64,000 nt of DNA from Ichthyophis bannanicus (taxonomy: Eukaryota; Chordata; Amphibia; Gymnophiona; Ichthyophiidae): assembly GCA_033557465.1 (NCBI GenBank), contig CM066036.1:724235828-724299827 (forward strand), written 5' to 3'. Both the position numbers and the translations under genes were made by a program. Positions 11,763 through 22,269 of the stretch are shown one piece after another. Every line of letters begins with the position of its first letter. The stretch's first letter is position 1. Under the pieces are notes generated by a model. The model had not been told where the DNA came from, did no database searches, and saw only the letters and a program-made list of their open reading frames with translations.

Positions 11763-12530
11763 GACAATCACTTGGACATCATGTTTACCACAGAAATGAT
11801 TGGATGACACCAACAATGTCTTACTCAACCAACTACTACCCCCTATCTATAATTTATTTAATTGTTCCAGGACATCAAAAAGAGGGGGCAAAGTCCTTGT
11901 AATCGCAAAAGAATACCTACTCTTTAAAACTCACAAAACGTCTTCCAGATGAGATAGACCTAATCATCATCTCAAACAAGCTGCTATCAATCTGCCTTAC
12001 CATCCGCTCACCATCCTCAAGTGCTAACAGCCTATGACCACTTATTGAAGAAGCTTATGCTCACAGTCTATCCAACAATTGGTTTATACTACTGGGAGAC
12101 CTCAACCTGCCTTCCACAACCACATAGCACTCTGCAAGTTTCCTCAATGCTATGGAAGCCCTCCACCTTGAGCAAATCATCACCACCCCAACACACAGAA
12201 AAGGAGGGATACTGGATCTCAGCTTCACCCCTACCAACTGGCCTCTTTACCACTTTCTCCAAACTTCTCAAGTCACTCTAATCCCATGGTCTGATCACAA
12301 CCTAATCGTTTCTTCCTATCCTTCCACTCTGCCAAGGACTTTCACACTCCTGCACAGGCCACAGCACGCAAATTTAGACAATTTGACAAGAAAGCATTCC
12401 TTCACAATATACTACCACTAGTGAATTCTGATCAAGCAAGACTGGGACAGCACAATTTCCTCCTATGCCATAACTTCTAATCCTATCACAGCAAAAAGAA
12501 AGCATCGCTATGCCCCATTTCCCTGAGCAG
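11763..12530 (+). mobile_element. L2-like LINE endonuclease part (second half of the split copy)
   Basis: The plus-strand reading resumes with LDIMFTTEMIG (compare LDILMITETWL), then NNVLLNQLLPP, KRGGKVLVIAKE, then with frameshifts HHPNTQKR and PWSDHNLIV near 12285-12305. Collinearity with 34879-35760 shows that this continues the copy broken at about 6900. Only a short piece of the endonuclease is missing between the two halves. It ends near 12530 without RT. Confidence 0.7.
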
Positions 12531-13484
12531 CATTTGTAAGAAAGCCTCAGCTCAAGTGTCTACCTCTCTTGCACAAAGGCTGAGCAATTATCAAGCTGCT
12601 TCCCCCATAAGTGTTAGACTGCCTTTTCCCTGGCAACAAATTAGCATCAGTAGCAAGTCAATGAAGTGAAGCTTCAGCTTCTCCTGCTCACTCTCTCTGT
12701 CAGCAGGAGAAACCCTGAACAATGCCCAGTGAAGAGTTCATGAGGGTTTGTCAGACCAACTCCTCCGATGTTACAGTTTGGTCATTTTTTCACTGGCCTG
12801 ATTAGCCTTCTTTGTTTCTCACAGAATTCACACATCTGTGAAAGGGCCAGACAATCCCTTCCTTTGCATAGCAATGCTTAATTACTAGCCAGCATTATTG
12901 CTTCTCTCCCAGTGTTATCATGAAAGATTCTAACAGGCATTTAATTGTGACAGTTTCATTCCTACATTACTTTAGTGGAGTTGAAAAATATTGCTTCTGG
13001 CTCATCCTCGAATAATAAGACCTGGTTTATCTCCAGGTCTGTGGCTCTTGCAGGAGCTATACTGTAGCTCTGTAGCTTCAGGAAGGTATAAACCCTACCC
13101 TCTCTTTTGCTGTTCCTTGCCCCAAGTTGTCAAGTGCTCTCTCTGGATCTGGGAAGTCTCCAGTTATAGGTCCTTCATCCCTCTATCTTGCCCCCAGACT
13201 CCCTGTACACCTGCTCTGGTTATCCCTGTGTTGCTTCTGCAGGGAATGACCTTAAAGGGATAGAGGAGTGTTTTAGGCTCTTCTCAATGTCTTTACCTCA
13301 TTCATTTGAGCCCGGGGACCTAGCGCTGCCATACTGTATCAATGTTCATATACATGCGACATGGTAATTTCACTTGGTATATGCTTCTTCACAAATAAGC
13401 AATCATGTTTTGTTAATTTTTGTTTCACATAAAATCTAAGAGGCTCCTAAGAAATCCACAAATTACTGATGCTATATTATGGAC
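12531..13484. other. Non-coding stretch
   Basis: No coding evidence beyond short frames. An acceptor-like TTTGTTTCTCACAG precedes 12824, but no in-frame donor follows, so I do not call an exon. Confidence 0.45.
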
Positions 13485-13690
13485 AAGTGGAGGAGTAGCC
13501 TAGTGGTTAGAGCACCAGAAGATGAAGGGTTTGATTTCCACAGGCAATCCTTGGACAAGTCACTTTGTCCTCCATTGCCTCAGAAGAAAAGGCCTGGCAA
13601 TCTACTTCTAGTGATACATTGCCAAGAAAACCCAGAGGCAGCTGGGTTGCCAGGAGTCAGCACTGACCTGATGGCACTAAAAAAAATATA
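13485..13690 (+). mobile_element. tRNA-derived SINE, RTE-type tail
   Basis: The A box is within GTAGCCTAGTGGTTAGAGC and a degenerate B box follows about 30 bp later (GGTTTGATTTC). The body CTCAGAAGAAAAGGCCTGGC matches the minus-strand copy at 2296-2411. The end GCCAGGAGTCAGCACTGACC then GATGGCACTAAAAAAA resembles RTE/BovB-mobilised SINE tails. Confidence 0.75.
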
Positions 13691-14337
13691 TCATGGATAC
13701 TTTGCCAATACTGGCAGCATTTTGAGCAGTGGCAGTGCTCTTTCCCCATGGCAGAAATAAGCCAGCCTTGACTCAGGAGCACGGAACTGTAGGACCTGGT
13801 CAGGCAAAAAGTGATGCCAAGTCCTGCTGGCCCCAGATGAGCTGCTATATTCTGAAATTTATGTTTATGAGCAAGCTGTGATTTTTCCAAGTAAGTGCTC
13901 TTTCCAATCGAACATTACAGTTCCGTGTCTAAGACATTTACGGTGTCATCATTGTGCTAGATTATGTGTTATAATGACATACACTAAACTGAGTGAAAAA
14001 ATAGTTCAATGAAGGATGAGAGCCTATCCCTGATTCAGAAATATTTGTAATGGGGGTGTCCACTATACTTTATATTCTGGTTAAAAAAGGTTTAAAGAAG
14101 ACTTGATGATGACTATGAACTCGCCGAGACAAAAGATTCCTCTGTTGGTCAACTCTCATGAAGTCCTTTTTAGATAAAATGTTATGATAAAACTTTCTTG
14201 TCATGGATGCCCTTAGTAGTATATAAGTCTGAGAGTGTTTGCTATAGTAAATGGTTTACCACTGAAAGTTCCTAGCAGCGGGTTTTTTCACTAATTTTCT
14301 TATGAATAAGTTGAGCAGTATGAGGATGGGTCCCAAG
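13691..14337. other. Non-coding stretch
   Basis: Unique-looking AT-rich DNA; no supported gene or repeat boundary. Confidence 0.4.
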
Positions 14338-14454
14338 ATGGTAACCTGGATCAGGAATTGATTGACTGACAGACAACAGAGAGTGATAATAAATGGAATT
14401 AATTCGAAAGAAAGGAGGGTGAGTAATGGAGTGTCTTAGGGATCAGTTCTGGGA
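14338..14454 (+). mobile_element. CR1-like LINE fragment (RT palm)
   Basis: Reads WIRN, then TDRQQRVIINGINSKERRVS, then GSVLGP, the CR1 RT segment before the catalytic loop, with stops. It breaks exactly where CAGGGCCGG begins at 14455. The C-terminal part of a CR1 ORF in the same orientation resumes at about 15515, so both are probably one interrupted copy. Confidence 0.7.
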
Positions 14455-15130
14455 CCAGGGCCGGATTTACCTTGAGTGAGGCCCTACGCCAACAAAAATT
14501 GTGGGCCCCCAGAAAAGATAAAAACGAGCACGCCGGATCCGCTGTTGGCCCTGACGTCATAATTAAACTGGGAATCCCAAAAGCCAAACTTGGAATGTAC
14601 AACACTGTAAAAATAAAACTATACAATAATTTGCTCTTGTACTAAACAAAGCGCAGACGTTAATGATGCACATTTACCACAGCTGACATATTCCAATTAA
14701 ATTCAAAATAAAGAGATATTTTTCTACCTTTTGCGCATTTTTTTTCAGCTGCAATTGCTCCAGCCACTTTCTTCTGGTTTCTTCGTGTCAGTCCACCTCC
14801 AGTCTTAACCCCCCCAGCCCATTTCCAGTCCCAGCCCCCCCCCCCATCGGCTCAAGTAAAATTAAATTAAAAAAAAAAAACGCTGGCTGCTGCCGCGGCA
14901 GCATGGACTGTCCCACGGGGCCCCCTCTGCTGTAGCGGCAGCATGGACTGTCCCGCGGGGCCCCCTCTGCCCGCTGAATCCGTCCTTCCCTCCCTCCGTG
15001 TCGGCTTTGAGAGGCGCGAAGGGAGAGTGTCTCCCTCGCGTTTCTGTTAAGCCCGCAGGGGCTGATGGGAATTGCACATCAGAGCTGTCCAAGTGCTCCG
15101 ATTCTGCTCCCACAGGAATGGCTAGCTCCC
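14455..15130. mobile_element. hAT-like non-autonomous element with GC-rich core
   Basis: The left end CAGGGCCGGATTTACC is hAT-like. The GC-rich core includes a near-duplicate of GCAGCATGGACTGTCCC (near 14897 and 14938). The block near 15010-15075 matches the reverse complement of the element at 3144. The right end is uncertain. Confidence 0.5.
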
Positions 15131-15418
15131 GCGGGTGCAGAATCGGGATGAGATCAAGGCCGTCCAAATTTTGGATGTCCACATATACAGCACTTCAAAG
15201 GTACAGTACAGTATATGTGTGGTATGCAATAATAATAAAAAGGGGAGGTCACTCACCAAAACACAACAAACTAAGACAAATGAAAACAAAAAGAAATATA
15301 ATAACTACAAAAAGAACAGAATGGTAAGGGGAAACAAATTTAAATACTTAAAGGGTAGGTTTCTTTATATCAGTTTATCAAAGTATACTTACAGAGCAAG
15401 CATAGAAGAAACATGATA

Positions 15419-15501
15419 AGAAAACAGAACATAGGAAATAAAACAAATCAAAATACTGGCATCAATCCATGGACTGGATTATTTCCTATGTTCTGTTTTC
15501 T
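15419..15501. repeat. Perfect 23-bp inverted repeat
   Basis: Positions 15419-15441 and 15479-15501 are exact reverse complements (the core contains CAGAACATAGGAAATAA), separated by 37 nt. It lies between the hAT-like element and the resumed CR1 sequence. Confidence 0.85.
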
Positions 15502-15514
15502 TTTGATGTTTCCT

Positions 15515-16140
15515 CAAGGGGTATTAATGAACAAAGAAATATTTTTCAAAGATGGGGAAAATGTAAAACTAGAGGACATGAAATGAAACTACAAGGAAGT
15601 AATCTTAAAAGCAACTTTTACAGAAAAGTTGGAAGACCTTGGAATATAATTACAAAGGAGGAAGTGGGAGCAACAAGAGCTGCAGTATCCATAAAGGCAC
15701 GTGAAAGACACAGAGGATCCTTATCTTGCAAGTGAAAAGAATCAAAGCAAACTATTTCAAAAACGTACATGGAGAAACAGCTGCTACTCTAAACCAGGGG
15801 TTCACAACCTATTCCTTAGGACACGCCTAGCCAGTCAGATTTACAGGATAAACAGAATGAATTTGCTTGAAAGAGATTTGCATTCAATGGAGGCAGTTGA
15901 TGAAAATTTATGTCTTGCATATTCATTGTGATAATCCTGAATAACTGAATGGCTAGGTGTATCCTGAGGACTGGGTTGAGAACCCTGGCTCTGAACAATG
16001 GCATGGGGGGTGGGGAGGGGTGAGGTAACCTGCATGGAACGGCAAGTACATCTCTACAACTCAGCCACCTTAATGGGCAGACTAAAATGGACCATGTTGG
16101 ACTTTATCTGCCATCATTTGCTATGTTATTCTTTTGCTAC
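15515..16140 (+). mobile_element. CR1-like LINE: ORF C-terminus and 3' UTR, split by a MITE
   Basis: The frame at 15540-15735 reads TRGHEMKLQGSN, then GRPWNIITKEEVG, RAAVSIKARERHRGSLS, the CR1 C-terminal region. The 3' UTR after the MITE carries GGGCAGACTAAAATGGACCA and TTATCTGCCATCATTTGCTA near 16076-16130, a recognisable CR1 tail. The fold-back at 15795-15988 interrupts the UTR. Confidence 0.75.
15795..15988. mobile_element. hAT-type fold-back MITE
   Basis: It starts CAGGGGTTCACAACC and ends GGTTGAGAACCCTGG. The arms are complementary over most of their length (CTAGCCAGTCAGAT left, ACTGAATGGCTAG right). It is flanked by near-identical 8-bp duplications, CTCTAAAC (15787-15794) and CTCTGAAC (15989-15996), as expected for hAT. 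Confidence 0.85.
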
Positions 16141-16670
16141 GATGCAAAACTCTGTTGATTTTTCCCATGCATAGATATGTAAAATGGCTTCTTTGGCTTT
16201 ATCTGCCAGTAAATACACAACTGTAAAGTCTTCTTTGTATTTTAGAAAAGGCTCCATTTGGCATCCCTTTTCCTAATTGATGGAATATTGTACTGTAAGT
16301 CCCATGCTCAGCATCTCAATTCTGAACTGCACGTGCTATTTAAAAATTGCCTTCACATCTCTAAAAGGTTAGTTTGTACCACTACAGTGAACTCAAGAAG
16401 AAATATATATAGCCCCTTCAATATAACTGTAGTCTGACTATATACAAAATAACCTCTTGCGGAGTTTCATATCTCTGTATTATTCTTCAGCAGCTGGTAA
16501 CCTTTTTCCTTAATACTCTAGAAGTAGAGAAAAATAGGAAAGTAAGATAGGCATGTAAAAGGTTATAAAGTCATATATAATGCAATTTAATTGGAAGCAT
16601 AATGGTAATGTTTTCTCCTTTCCATGGGATTATTTAGACAATCAATCCTTCTCATTAATTTTATTTTAAG
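16141..16670. other. Probable intron, nothing recognised
   Basis: AT-rich sequence upstream of the exon-like segment at 16671. No repeat or coding signal. Confidence 0.4.
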
Positions 16671-16776
16671 GCAGTATCTGAGTGTGCCCAATGAAACCTG
16701 TAAATATCTACTGCACTGTCGTGGTCAATGTGCAAAGTCAAACATCAGAGCTTGTTGTTCCAACTCATTAAAAATG
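16671..16776 (+). CDS. Candidate internal exon of an unidentified host gene
   Basis: A polypyrimidine-rich acceptor (TTTTATTTTAAG) precedes 106 nt of open reading, followed by GTAGGA as donor. The exon takes one nucleotide from the previous codon and ends on a complete codon. The translation is cysteine-rich: QYLSVPNETCKYLLHCRGQC, then ending RACCSNSLKM. It does not match the transposon families around it. Its phase is compatible with direct joining to 19585-19670. The upstream exon was not found. I do not recognise the protein; it could be a chance open stretch, since the evidence is only splice signals and frame. Confidence 0.45.
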
Positions 16777-17152
16777 GTAGGAACCAAAATGAATCTTTTT
16801 AAAGAGAAAATATGAAGGATAAGAGGAAAACAATTTCATTAGATATTGGTGACTGTGTATCACACTATAAAAAGCATATAGGGGTTGATATTTTAAAAAA
16901 TCCAGCATATGCATACATCAACTAAAGTTATGCACATAATTGTATCCAGTTATTCAACAGAACATAGGCTATTAAATCTGCCAGTGTTTGAGTAAAGTTA
17001 TATTTATCGCTTTATCTGGTTAACAAAGACTAATTTTTCAGCATGACTAAACTTACATTCTGCATAAAGTTGAATATATATACCCAAGAAAACCTCTAAT
17101 CCTTCCAGTACTTATGCAGCCACATTTTATGCCCATATTGAATTATGCACAT
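16777..17152. other. Probable intron
   Basis: AT-rich; nothing else recognised. Confidence 0.4.
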
Positions 17153-17155
17153 TTA

Positions 17156-17575
17156 GGGACATTTTTACTAAAGTGCACTAAGAAGTAGTGTGGGGCTTAT
17201 TACCATGGTAACCTTCAGTGCATGCCGAAAATGCGGTCATACTAAAAATCTCACACTGACTGAATACTGTGGGTTGGGAGAGGGACTGGGAAGTTCAAAG
17301 GTGGAGCATGCACATCATAGTTAATGCAGACATCTTTAACACATGCTAACCGGCAATGTTGCACTTAGCGTGGGTAGATTTACCGCCACCTCAATGAGTA
17401 GCGCGGATTCATCTGCACTGATCATGCCAAAAAGCTTAGTGAAAAACCTGTGCACGTTACATGGGGATATGTTGGGCAAGTCTCCATTTTTTTAGCATGG
17501 ATCCAGTGTCACCCCCACACTAATTTTTGGCAATAAACACGTGGTTAAGCCCCAGAGTATTAATAAACATGCCCT
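17156..17575. mobile_element. Harbinger-like non-autonomous element
   Basis: The left end GGGACATTTTTACTAAA and the reverse complement of the right end, AGGGCATGTTTATTAA, are similar. Both sides carry TTA (17153-17155 and 17576-17578), a 3-bp duplication fitting PIF/Harbinger. The ends match the GGGGTATGTTTACTAA type of the MITEs at 26669 and 47875. No coding content. Confidence 0.6.
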
Positions 17576-17734
17576 TTAATTTAACTCTGTGAGGGGCAGG
17601 ATATTGGGACTTGTCCGGCTAACTTTAAAAGTTAAGTACAGAAATTCTTTTCATATTAGCCCATGATAGTTTCAATATCTCGTTACTTTAGCTTTAGCGC
17701 AGACTGCGAGTCAGAGGAAATCATGCATAGTCAA

Positions 17735-19260
17735 TATCTAGAAACATAGAAACATGATGACAGAAAAAGACCATATGGCCTATCTAGTCTGTCCTTCCAT
17801 AACAACAACTACAACAGTCCACTTTTTACCTTTAGAGATCCTCTGTGTTGGTCCCATGCTTTTTTGAATTCAGTTACTGTCCTCATCTCTACCACCTCCA
17901 CTGGGAGACTATTCCATGGATCCACTACTCTTTCTGTAAAGAAATATTTCCGCATATCACTCCTGAATCTATCTCCCTTCACCCTCATCCCATGTCCCCT
18001 AAATTGAAAGAGGCTCTCTCCCTGAACATTTATGCCACGGAGGTATTTAAACATCTCAATCATATCACCTCTATCCCGCCTTTCCTCTAAGGTGTACATA
18101 TTATGATCCTTAAGTCTGTCCTCATATGCTTTATAATGAAGCCCATTAATCATTTTAGTAGCCACCCTCTGCACCGACTCCATGCTGTTCACATCCTTTA
18201 GAAGGTGCGGTCTCCAGAATTGCACACCATACTCCAAATGAGGTCGCACCAAAGACTTATACGGAGGCATTATCACCTCCTTTTTTCTGCTAGCCATTCC
18301 TCTCCGTATGCACCCAAGCATCCTTCTAGCTTTTGCCATCGCCTTTTCTACCTGTTTAGCTACTTTAAGATCATCAGACACAACCACGCCTAGGTCCCGC
18401 TCTTCTTTAGTGGACAAAAGTACTTCACCTCCTATACTGTATTGCTCCCTTGGATTGCTGCAGCCCAAATGCATGACCTTACATTTTTTAACATTAAATC
18501 CCAGCTGCCAAATTCTAGACCATTCTTCAAGCTTAGCTAGATCCCTCCTCATGTTATCTACACCTTCCTGGGTGTCTACTCTATTGCAGATTTTGGTATC
18601 ATCTGCAAAGAGGCAAACCTTACCCGACAGCCCTTCCGCTATATCACTAACAAAGATGTTAAAAAGAATCGGACCAAGGACAGATCCCTGGGGCACACCA
18701 CTGGTAACATCCTTCTCCTCAGAGTGAGCTCCATTTACTTGTACTCTTTGTCGCCTCCCACCCAACCAATTTCTAACCCAAGCAGTAACTTTATGGTCCA
18801 TCCCTAGGGTGCTCAGTTTGTTTATAAGTCGCCTGTGAGGAACAGTGTCAAAGGCTTTACTGAAATCGAAATACAACACATCTAGAGCTCTCCCTCGGTC
18901 CAACTCCCTGGTCACCCAGTCAAAGAAATCAATCAGATTTGTCTGACAAGCCCTGCCTCTGGTGAATCCATGCTGCCTCGGATCCTGTAATCCGCTGGAC
19001 TCCAGAAACCTCACTATTTTCTCTTTCAGCAGCGTTTCCAATAATTTACTCACCACCAGTTAAACTAACCGGCCTGTAGTTTTCAACCACATCCTGACTT
19101 CCGCTTTTGTGTAAAGGCACCACATGAGCCTCTCTCCAGTCCTTTGGCACCATTCCCGACTCCAACGAGGCATTAAAAAGGTCAGTCAGTGGAGCTGCTA
19201 GAACGTCCCCAAGTTCCCTCTGGATGGAACATCCCCAAGTTCCCTCTGGATGGAAGACCT
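17735..19260 (-). mobile_element. CR1/Rex1-like LINE, 5'-truncated
   Basis: The uninterrupted frame 19056-17809 (415 aa) holds the RT palm and C-terminal region: YFDFSKAFDTVPHRRL, SGVPQGSVLGPILFNIFVSD, catalytic FADDTK, then VRPHLEYGVQFWRP and the EERRDRGDMIEMFKYL block, ending in the usual CR1 C-terminus. No endonuclease is present. Upstream of 19056 the RT continues in another frame (YRPVSL near 19065), so a small deletion broke the frame. The 3' UTR in minus sense ends with the GGCC..TTTTTCTGTCATCATG tail near 17740-17800. This is the best-preserved CR1-type RT in the window. Confidence 0.85.
19201..19252. repeat. 26-bp tandem duplication
   Basis: GAACGTCCCCAAGTTCCCTC with TGGATG (19201-19226) is followed directly by a copy differing at one base (19227-19252). 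It lies at the 5' truncation edge of the minus-strand CR1-like LINE. Confidence 0.85.
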
Positions 19261-19584
19261 CAAGTGACAGAGAGTGCTCAAAGAACTATCCTTGAAGCTT
19301 AGTGGGAATACTTTTCTTTCTAAGTGAATGCTGAACTAATACTCTTTACTGCTGAGAATACTTTGAAAGCCATGCGGTCTACGTTTTCTGAATATAGGTT
19401 GTGACTTTCTCTTACAGGTTTTGCCTGTTTTTCTTTTCTTAAATGTGTGCTGGATTTTACGAGGATTTTCAGCAAGCCTAAATACTTCTGAATAATGACT
19501 CATCACTTACTTTTCTCCAAGTTGGATTTCTTTTGGGATGGTCTTACTATCACTTTCTTAGACAATCTTGTATGTGTTCCTCAG

Positions 19585-19670
19585 CTAATAATGCAGTGGG
19601 CTATAGATGGTCAAGAGTTAGGATTTGGTTTATCTGATGATTCAAGAAGGAACAGGGGCCCTTACAACAG
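19585..19670 (+). CDS. Candidate internal exon of the same host gene
   Basis: Acceptor TTGTATGTGTTCCTCAG ends at 19584 and donor GTAACTTTT starts at 19671. Of the three frames only the one that continues 16671-16776 in phase 0 is open across the 86 nt. It reads LIMQWAIDGQELGFGLSDDS and ends RRNRGPYN plus two bases of the next codon. An alternative acceptor after ATGCAG (19603) keeps the same frame. No transposon similarity is seen. It cannot join 48371 directly because the combined phase gives a stop, so at least one exon between is missing from my reading. The protein is not recognised. Confidence 0.45.
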
Positions 19671-19904
19671 GTAACTTTTAAGCCAAATAGAATTGATCTC
19701 ATTTTATAGTAGGAGGTAAAGGGTAGTTGAAATTTTGAGCTTTGTGACCTGGTAACCAACTAGTAAATCATCTCCAATGTCAAAGTCCAATTGTATTTGA
19801 ATGCTTGCAATCTCTCTGAGAAAAAACAATAGCTAGCTTATTGTAGTATGCCTTTGATGTCATGAGAGGATGACAATCTTAGGGCGACAAACCACATAAA
19901 AGCC

Positions 19905-20110
19905 ATTGACTGGAATATTCAGTGACAGTAACTCAGTTAGTACTCCTGAATATCTCCTCCTAATCCAGTTAAACACCCCTGCACTATCTGGATAGTGCTA
20001 GAACATTCCATGGGTGGAACAGGGAAGGCAACAGCAGCCACGCACTTAGTGGCAATATTCAGTCACTAACCGCATAGCTAACTCTCATAAGGTTAGGAGA
20101 GGTGAAAGGC
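19905..20110. repeat. Degenerate ATATTCAG-type interspersed repeat
   Basis: Motifs GGAATATTCAGTGACAG, CTCCTGAATATCTCC and GGCAATATTCAGTCACTAAC resemble those in the repeats at 31315, 43980 and 46585. Ends are not clear. Confidence 0.45.
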
Positions 20111-20639
20111 TATCAGCTTCATGTAGTTTGGCAGTCCAATCAGTGGATGCATATTGCTGCTGACTGGTTTGCAAAACAGCATTCCAGCCCCCTCACTTCC
20201 CCAATATTCCTCGCTCCTTCATAAAAAAGTGCCAGTAAGTAGGCAGGCATTTGTCCTAGCTCCAGTGCTGCTGCACATCCATGTTTGTAAGATGACAGGC
20301 TGGGGCATGTCTGTGGGGAGCGATGCATGTGCACATTCTGAAGAAGGGCCGCGAGCACATCCATGTTCCCGGAATGGCAGATGTCCACATCTGACACATA
20401 CAAGTTATCGAAAGTAAGCAGAAACCTGCATTTGTCTGACTCATTGCTCCGCACAATGTCTCTTTTCTTTTGCAGACACATGTTTCTTTCGGGATGGAGA
20501 CTGCCTGAATTTAGACTTTACTTACATGTGCCCACCTTCTTTGCCGTCCCTCTCATTGCATTTCAGATGTTTTGGCTGGACGTCTCATATTTCACCTACG
20601 CAGCCTTTCTAAAATGTGCCTGATACCGTATTTGTTATT
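20111..20639. other. Unassigned stretch
   Basis: Overlapping frames exist on both strands (20140-20481, 20154-20417) but none shows a motif, and splice signals do not delimit them. No call. Confidence 0.35.
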
Positions 20640-20974
20640 TTAGAAAAAAATTTGACAAAATCCCTCATGAGAGATTTCTCAAAAAATTAAAAAGTCAATG
20701 GATGGGAACAATGCTCTACTGTAAATTGAAAACTGGCTAAGAAATAGAAAATAGAGATTAATACCACATGGTCAGTTTTACAAATGGAAAAAGTTCTATG
20801 GTGGGGTGCTCTGGGACCTGTGTTTTTCGACATTTTCATAAAGGATTCTGGAGAAAGAAGTGATGAATTAGGTGATTAAATTTGCAGATGACACAAAATT
20901 GTTAAAAGTAGTTAAAACAGCAGAAGATTGTGAGGAACTGCAGAATGATCGTGTGAGAAAAGATCTTTTATTAA

Positions 20975-21807
20975 CCTCTTAACTGTGAATCCGAGTTAAC
21001 TCATCCTCCCGTTATTTAGCAAATGGGGAAGCAGAGTTAACTCAGCTTCTCATTGCGCCCAGGGAAGCAAGTGAAGACTTAATCCTGCAGCGATGGCTCA
21101 GCACCGATCACCTACAGCATGAGCTCTAAGAACAAAGGGTTTGATGTTTCCAGGACCTTCATATTGACTTGCAGGGAGAATTACAGATGTTTCTGTTAGT
21201 GAAGAAACACCCACGGTGTCTGTCAGACTTTAAAGAGTGATCGCTGATGCCAGAAGTTATCAGGGGAACACCAATCACCTCTGGCATCAGCAATCACTCT
21301 CTGAATTCTGACAGACACCACTGGTCTGGAAAACAGCAGCAAACCCTCCCCAAACCTTCCTGTTAAATCCAAAGCAGCTCAGCTGGGTCTATGTGCAGCT
21401 AAACTGCTACTATTCTGGCAGAAGGGTACACCACCATACCTTCCCACTAGAACAGTAGCAACTCAGCCACACATAAACCCAGCTGAGCTGCTCTGGTTAT
21501 AGTGGGAGGGTTTGCTGATGTTTTCTGGACCTGCGGTATCTGTCAGACTGTAGAGAGCGATTGTTGATGCCAGAGGTGATCCATGCTCATCCGATCACTT
21601 CCAGCATCTGCGATCACTCTTTGAAGTCTTCCAGACACCGTGGGTGTTTCTTCACCGACAAACATCTATAATTCTGGAAAACAGAACTGTTTATTCTTAG
21701 AGCTAAGACAATGCTGGAGATGATCAGTGCTGAGCTATCACTGCAGGGACAGTAAGTTCCCCAGGCAGTGGTTTGCTGGGTTCTGTACATTTTCCCCAGT
21801 TAAGCGG
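20975..21807. mobile_element. 833-bp palindromic element flanked by TTAA
   Basis: TTAA at 20971-20974 and 21808-21811 flanks ends CCTCTTAACTG and CAGTTAAGCGG, which are inverted. The whole body folds back around about 21425: GAAGAAACACCCACGGTGTC near 21203 pairs with GACACCGTGGGTGTTTCTTC near 21634. Each arm also has a smaller inverted pair (CTGATGCCAGAAG.. with CTCTGGCATCAG). No transposase. TTAA duplication points to piggyBac or Kolobok mobilisation; which one is not decidable here. Confidence 0.8.
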
Positions 21808-21811
21808 TTAA

Positions 21812-22197
21812 AAGGTGCTATCTGGAAGCACATGTCTGGTATGCGCTAAAAGTACATCTTAGACACACATTGCCAGTTAGCCTGGCCATTGACTATTAGC
21901 ATGGGCCAATTCTCACACTAAATGTGCAGTCCACATAAGGGACGTGAGTGGATGTGCTGGGGAGGAGGATGGATGTGGCAAGCTCTGTAAATACCACGTG
22001 CTGTGTCCTGCGCAATAGCTGGATTTAAGTGCATGCTCACTGTGGCACACATTATGGGAAAGTGCTCTGCTTTAACTTTCGTGGAAATGCTTTCCACATC
22101 TCTTACAGTTAATGTGGTGCTGTTGAACCTAAAATGCCATAGTTTTGGCACTTTTGGCAAGTTAGCTGCAACACTTTAATGACCTTAGTAAAAGAGA
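21812..22197. other. Unassigned insertion in the CR1 copy
   Basis: This 386-bp piece separates the TTAA element from the next CR1 segment. Its right end TTAGTAAAAGAGAACC resembles the TTTACTAA type of Harbinger ends, but a matching left end is not clear. Confidence 0.35.
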
Positions 22198-22269
22198 ACC
22201 AAGGAGACTGGACATCTAAATGGTAGATGAGATTTAATGTGGACAAGTACACAGTGAGGCAGATAAGAT

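Noticed and set aside
12824..12890. Possible exon after TTTGTTTCTCACAG
   Set aside because: No donor before the stop codon in the open frame.
15135..15416. Lys/Asn-rich 93-aa frame
   Set aside because: AT-rich low-complexity DNA between two transposon pieces; no homology or splice context.
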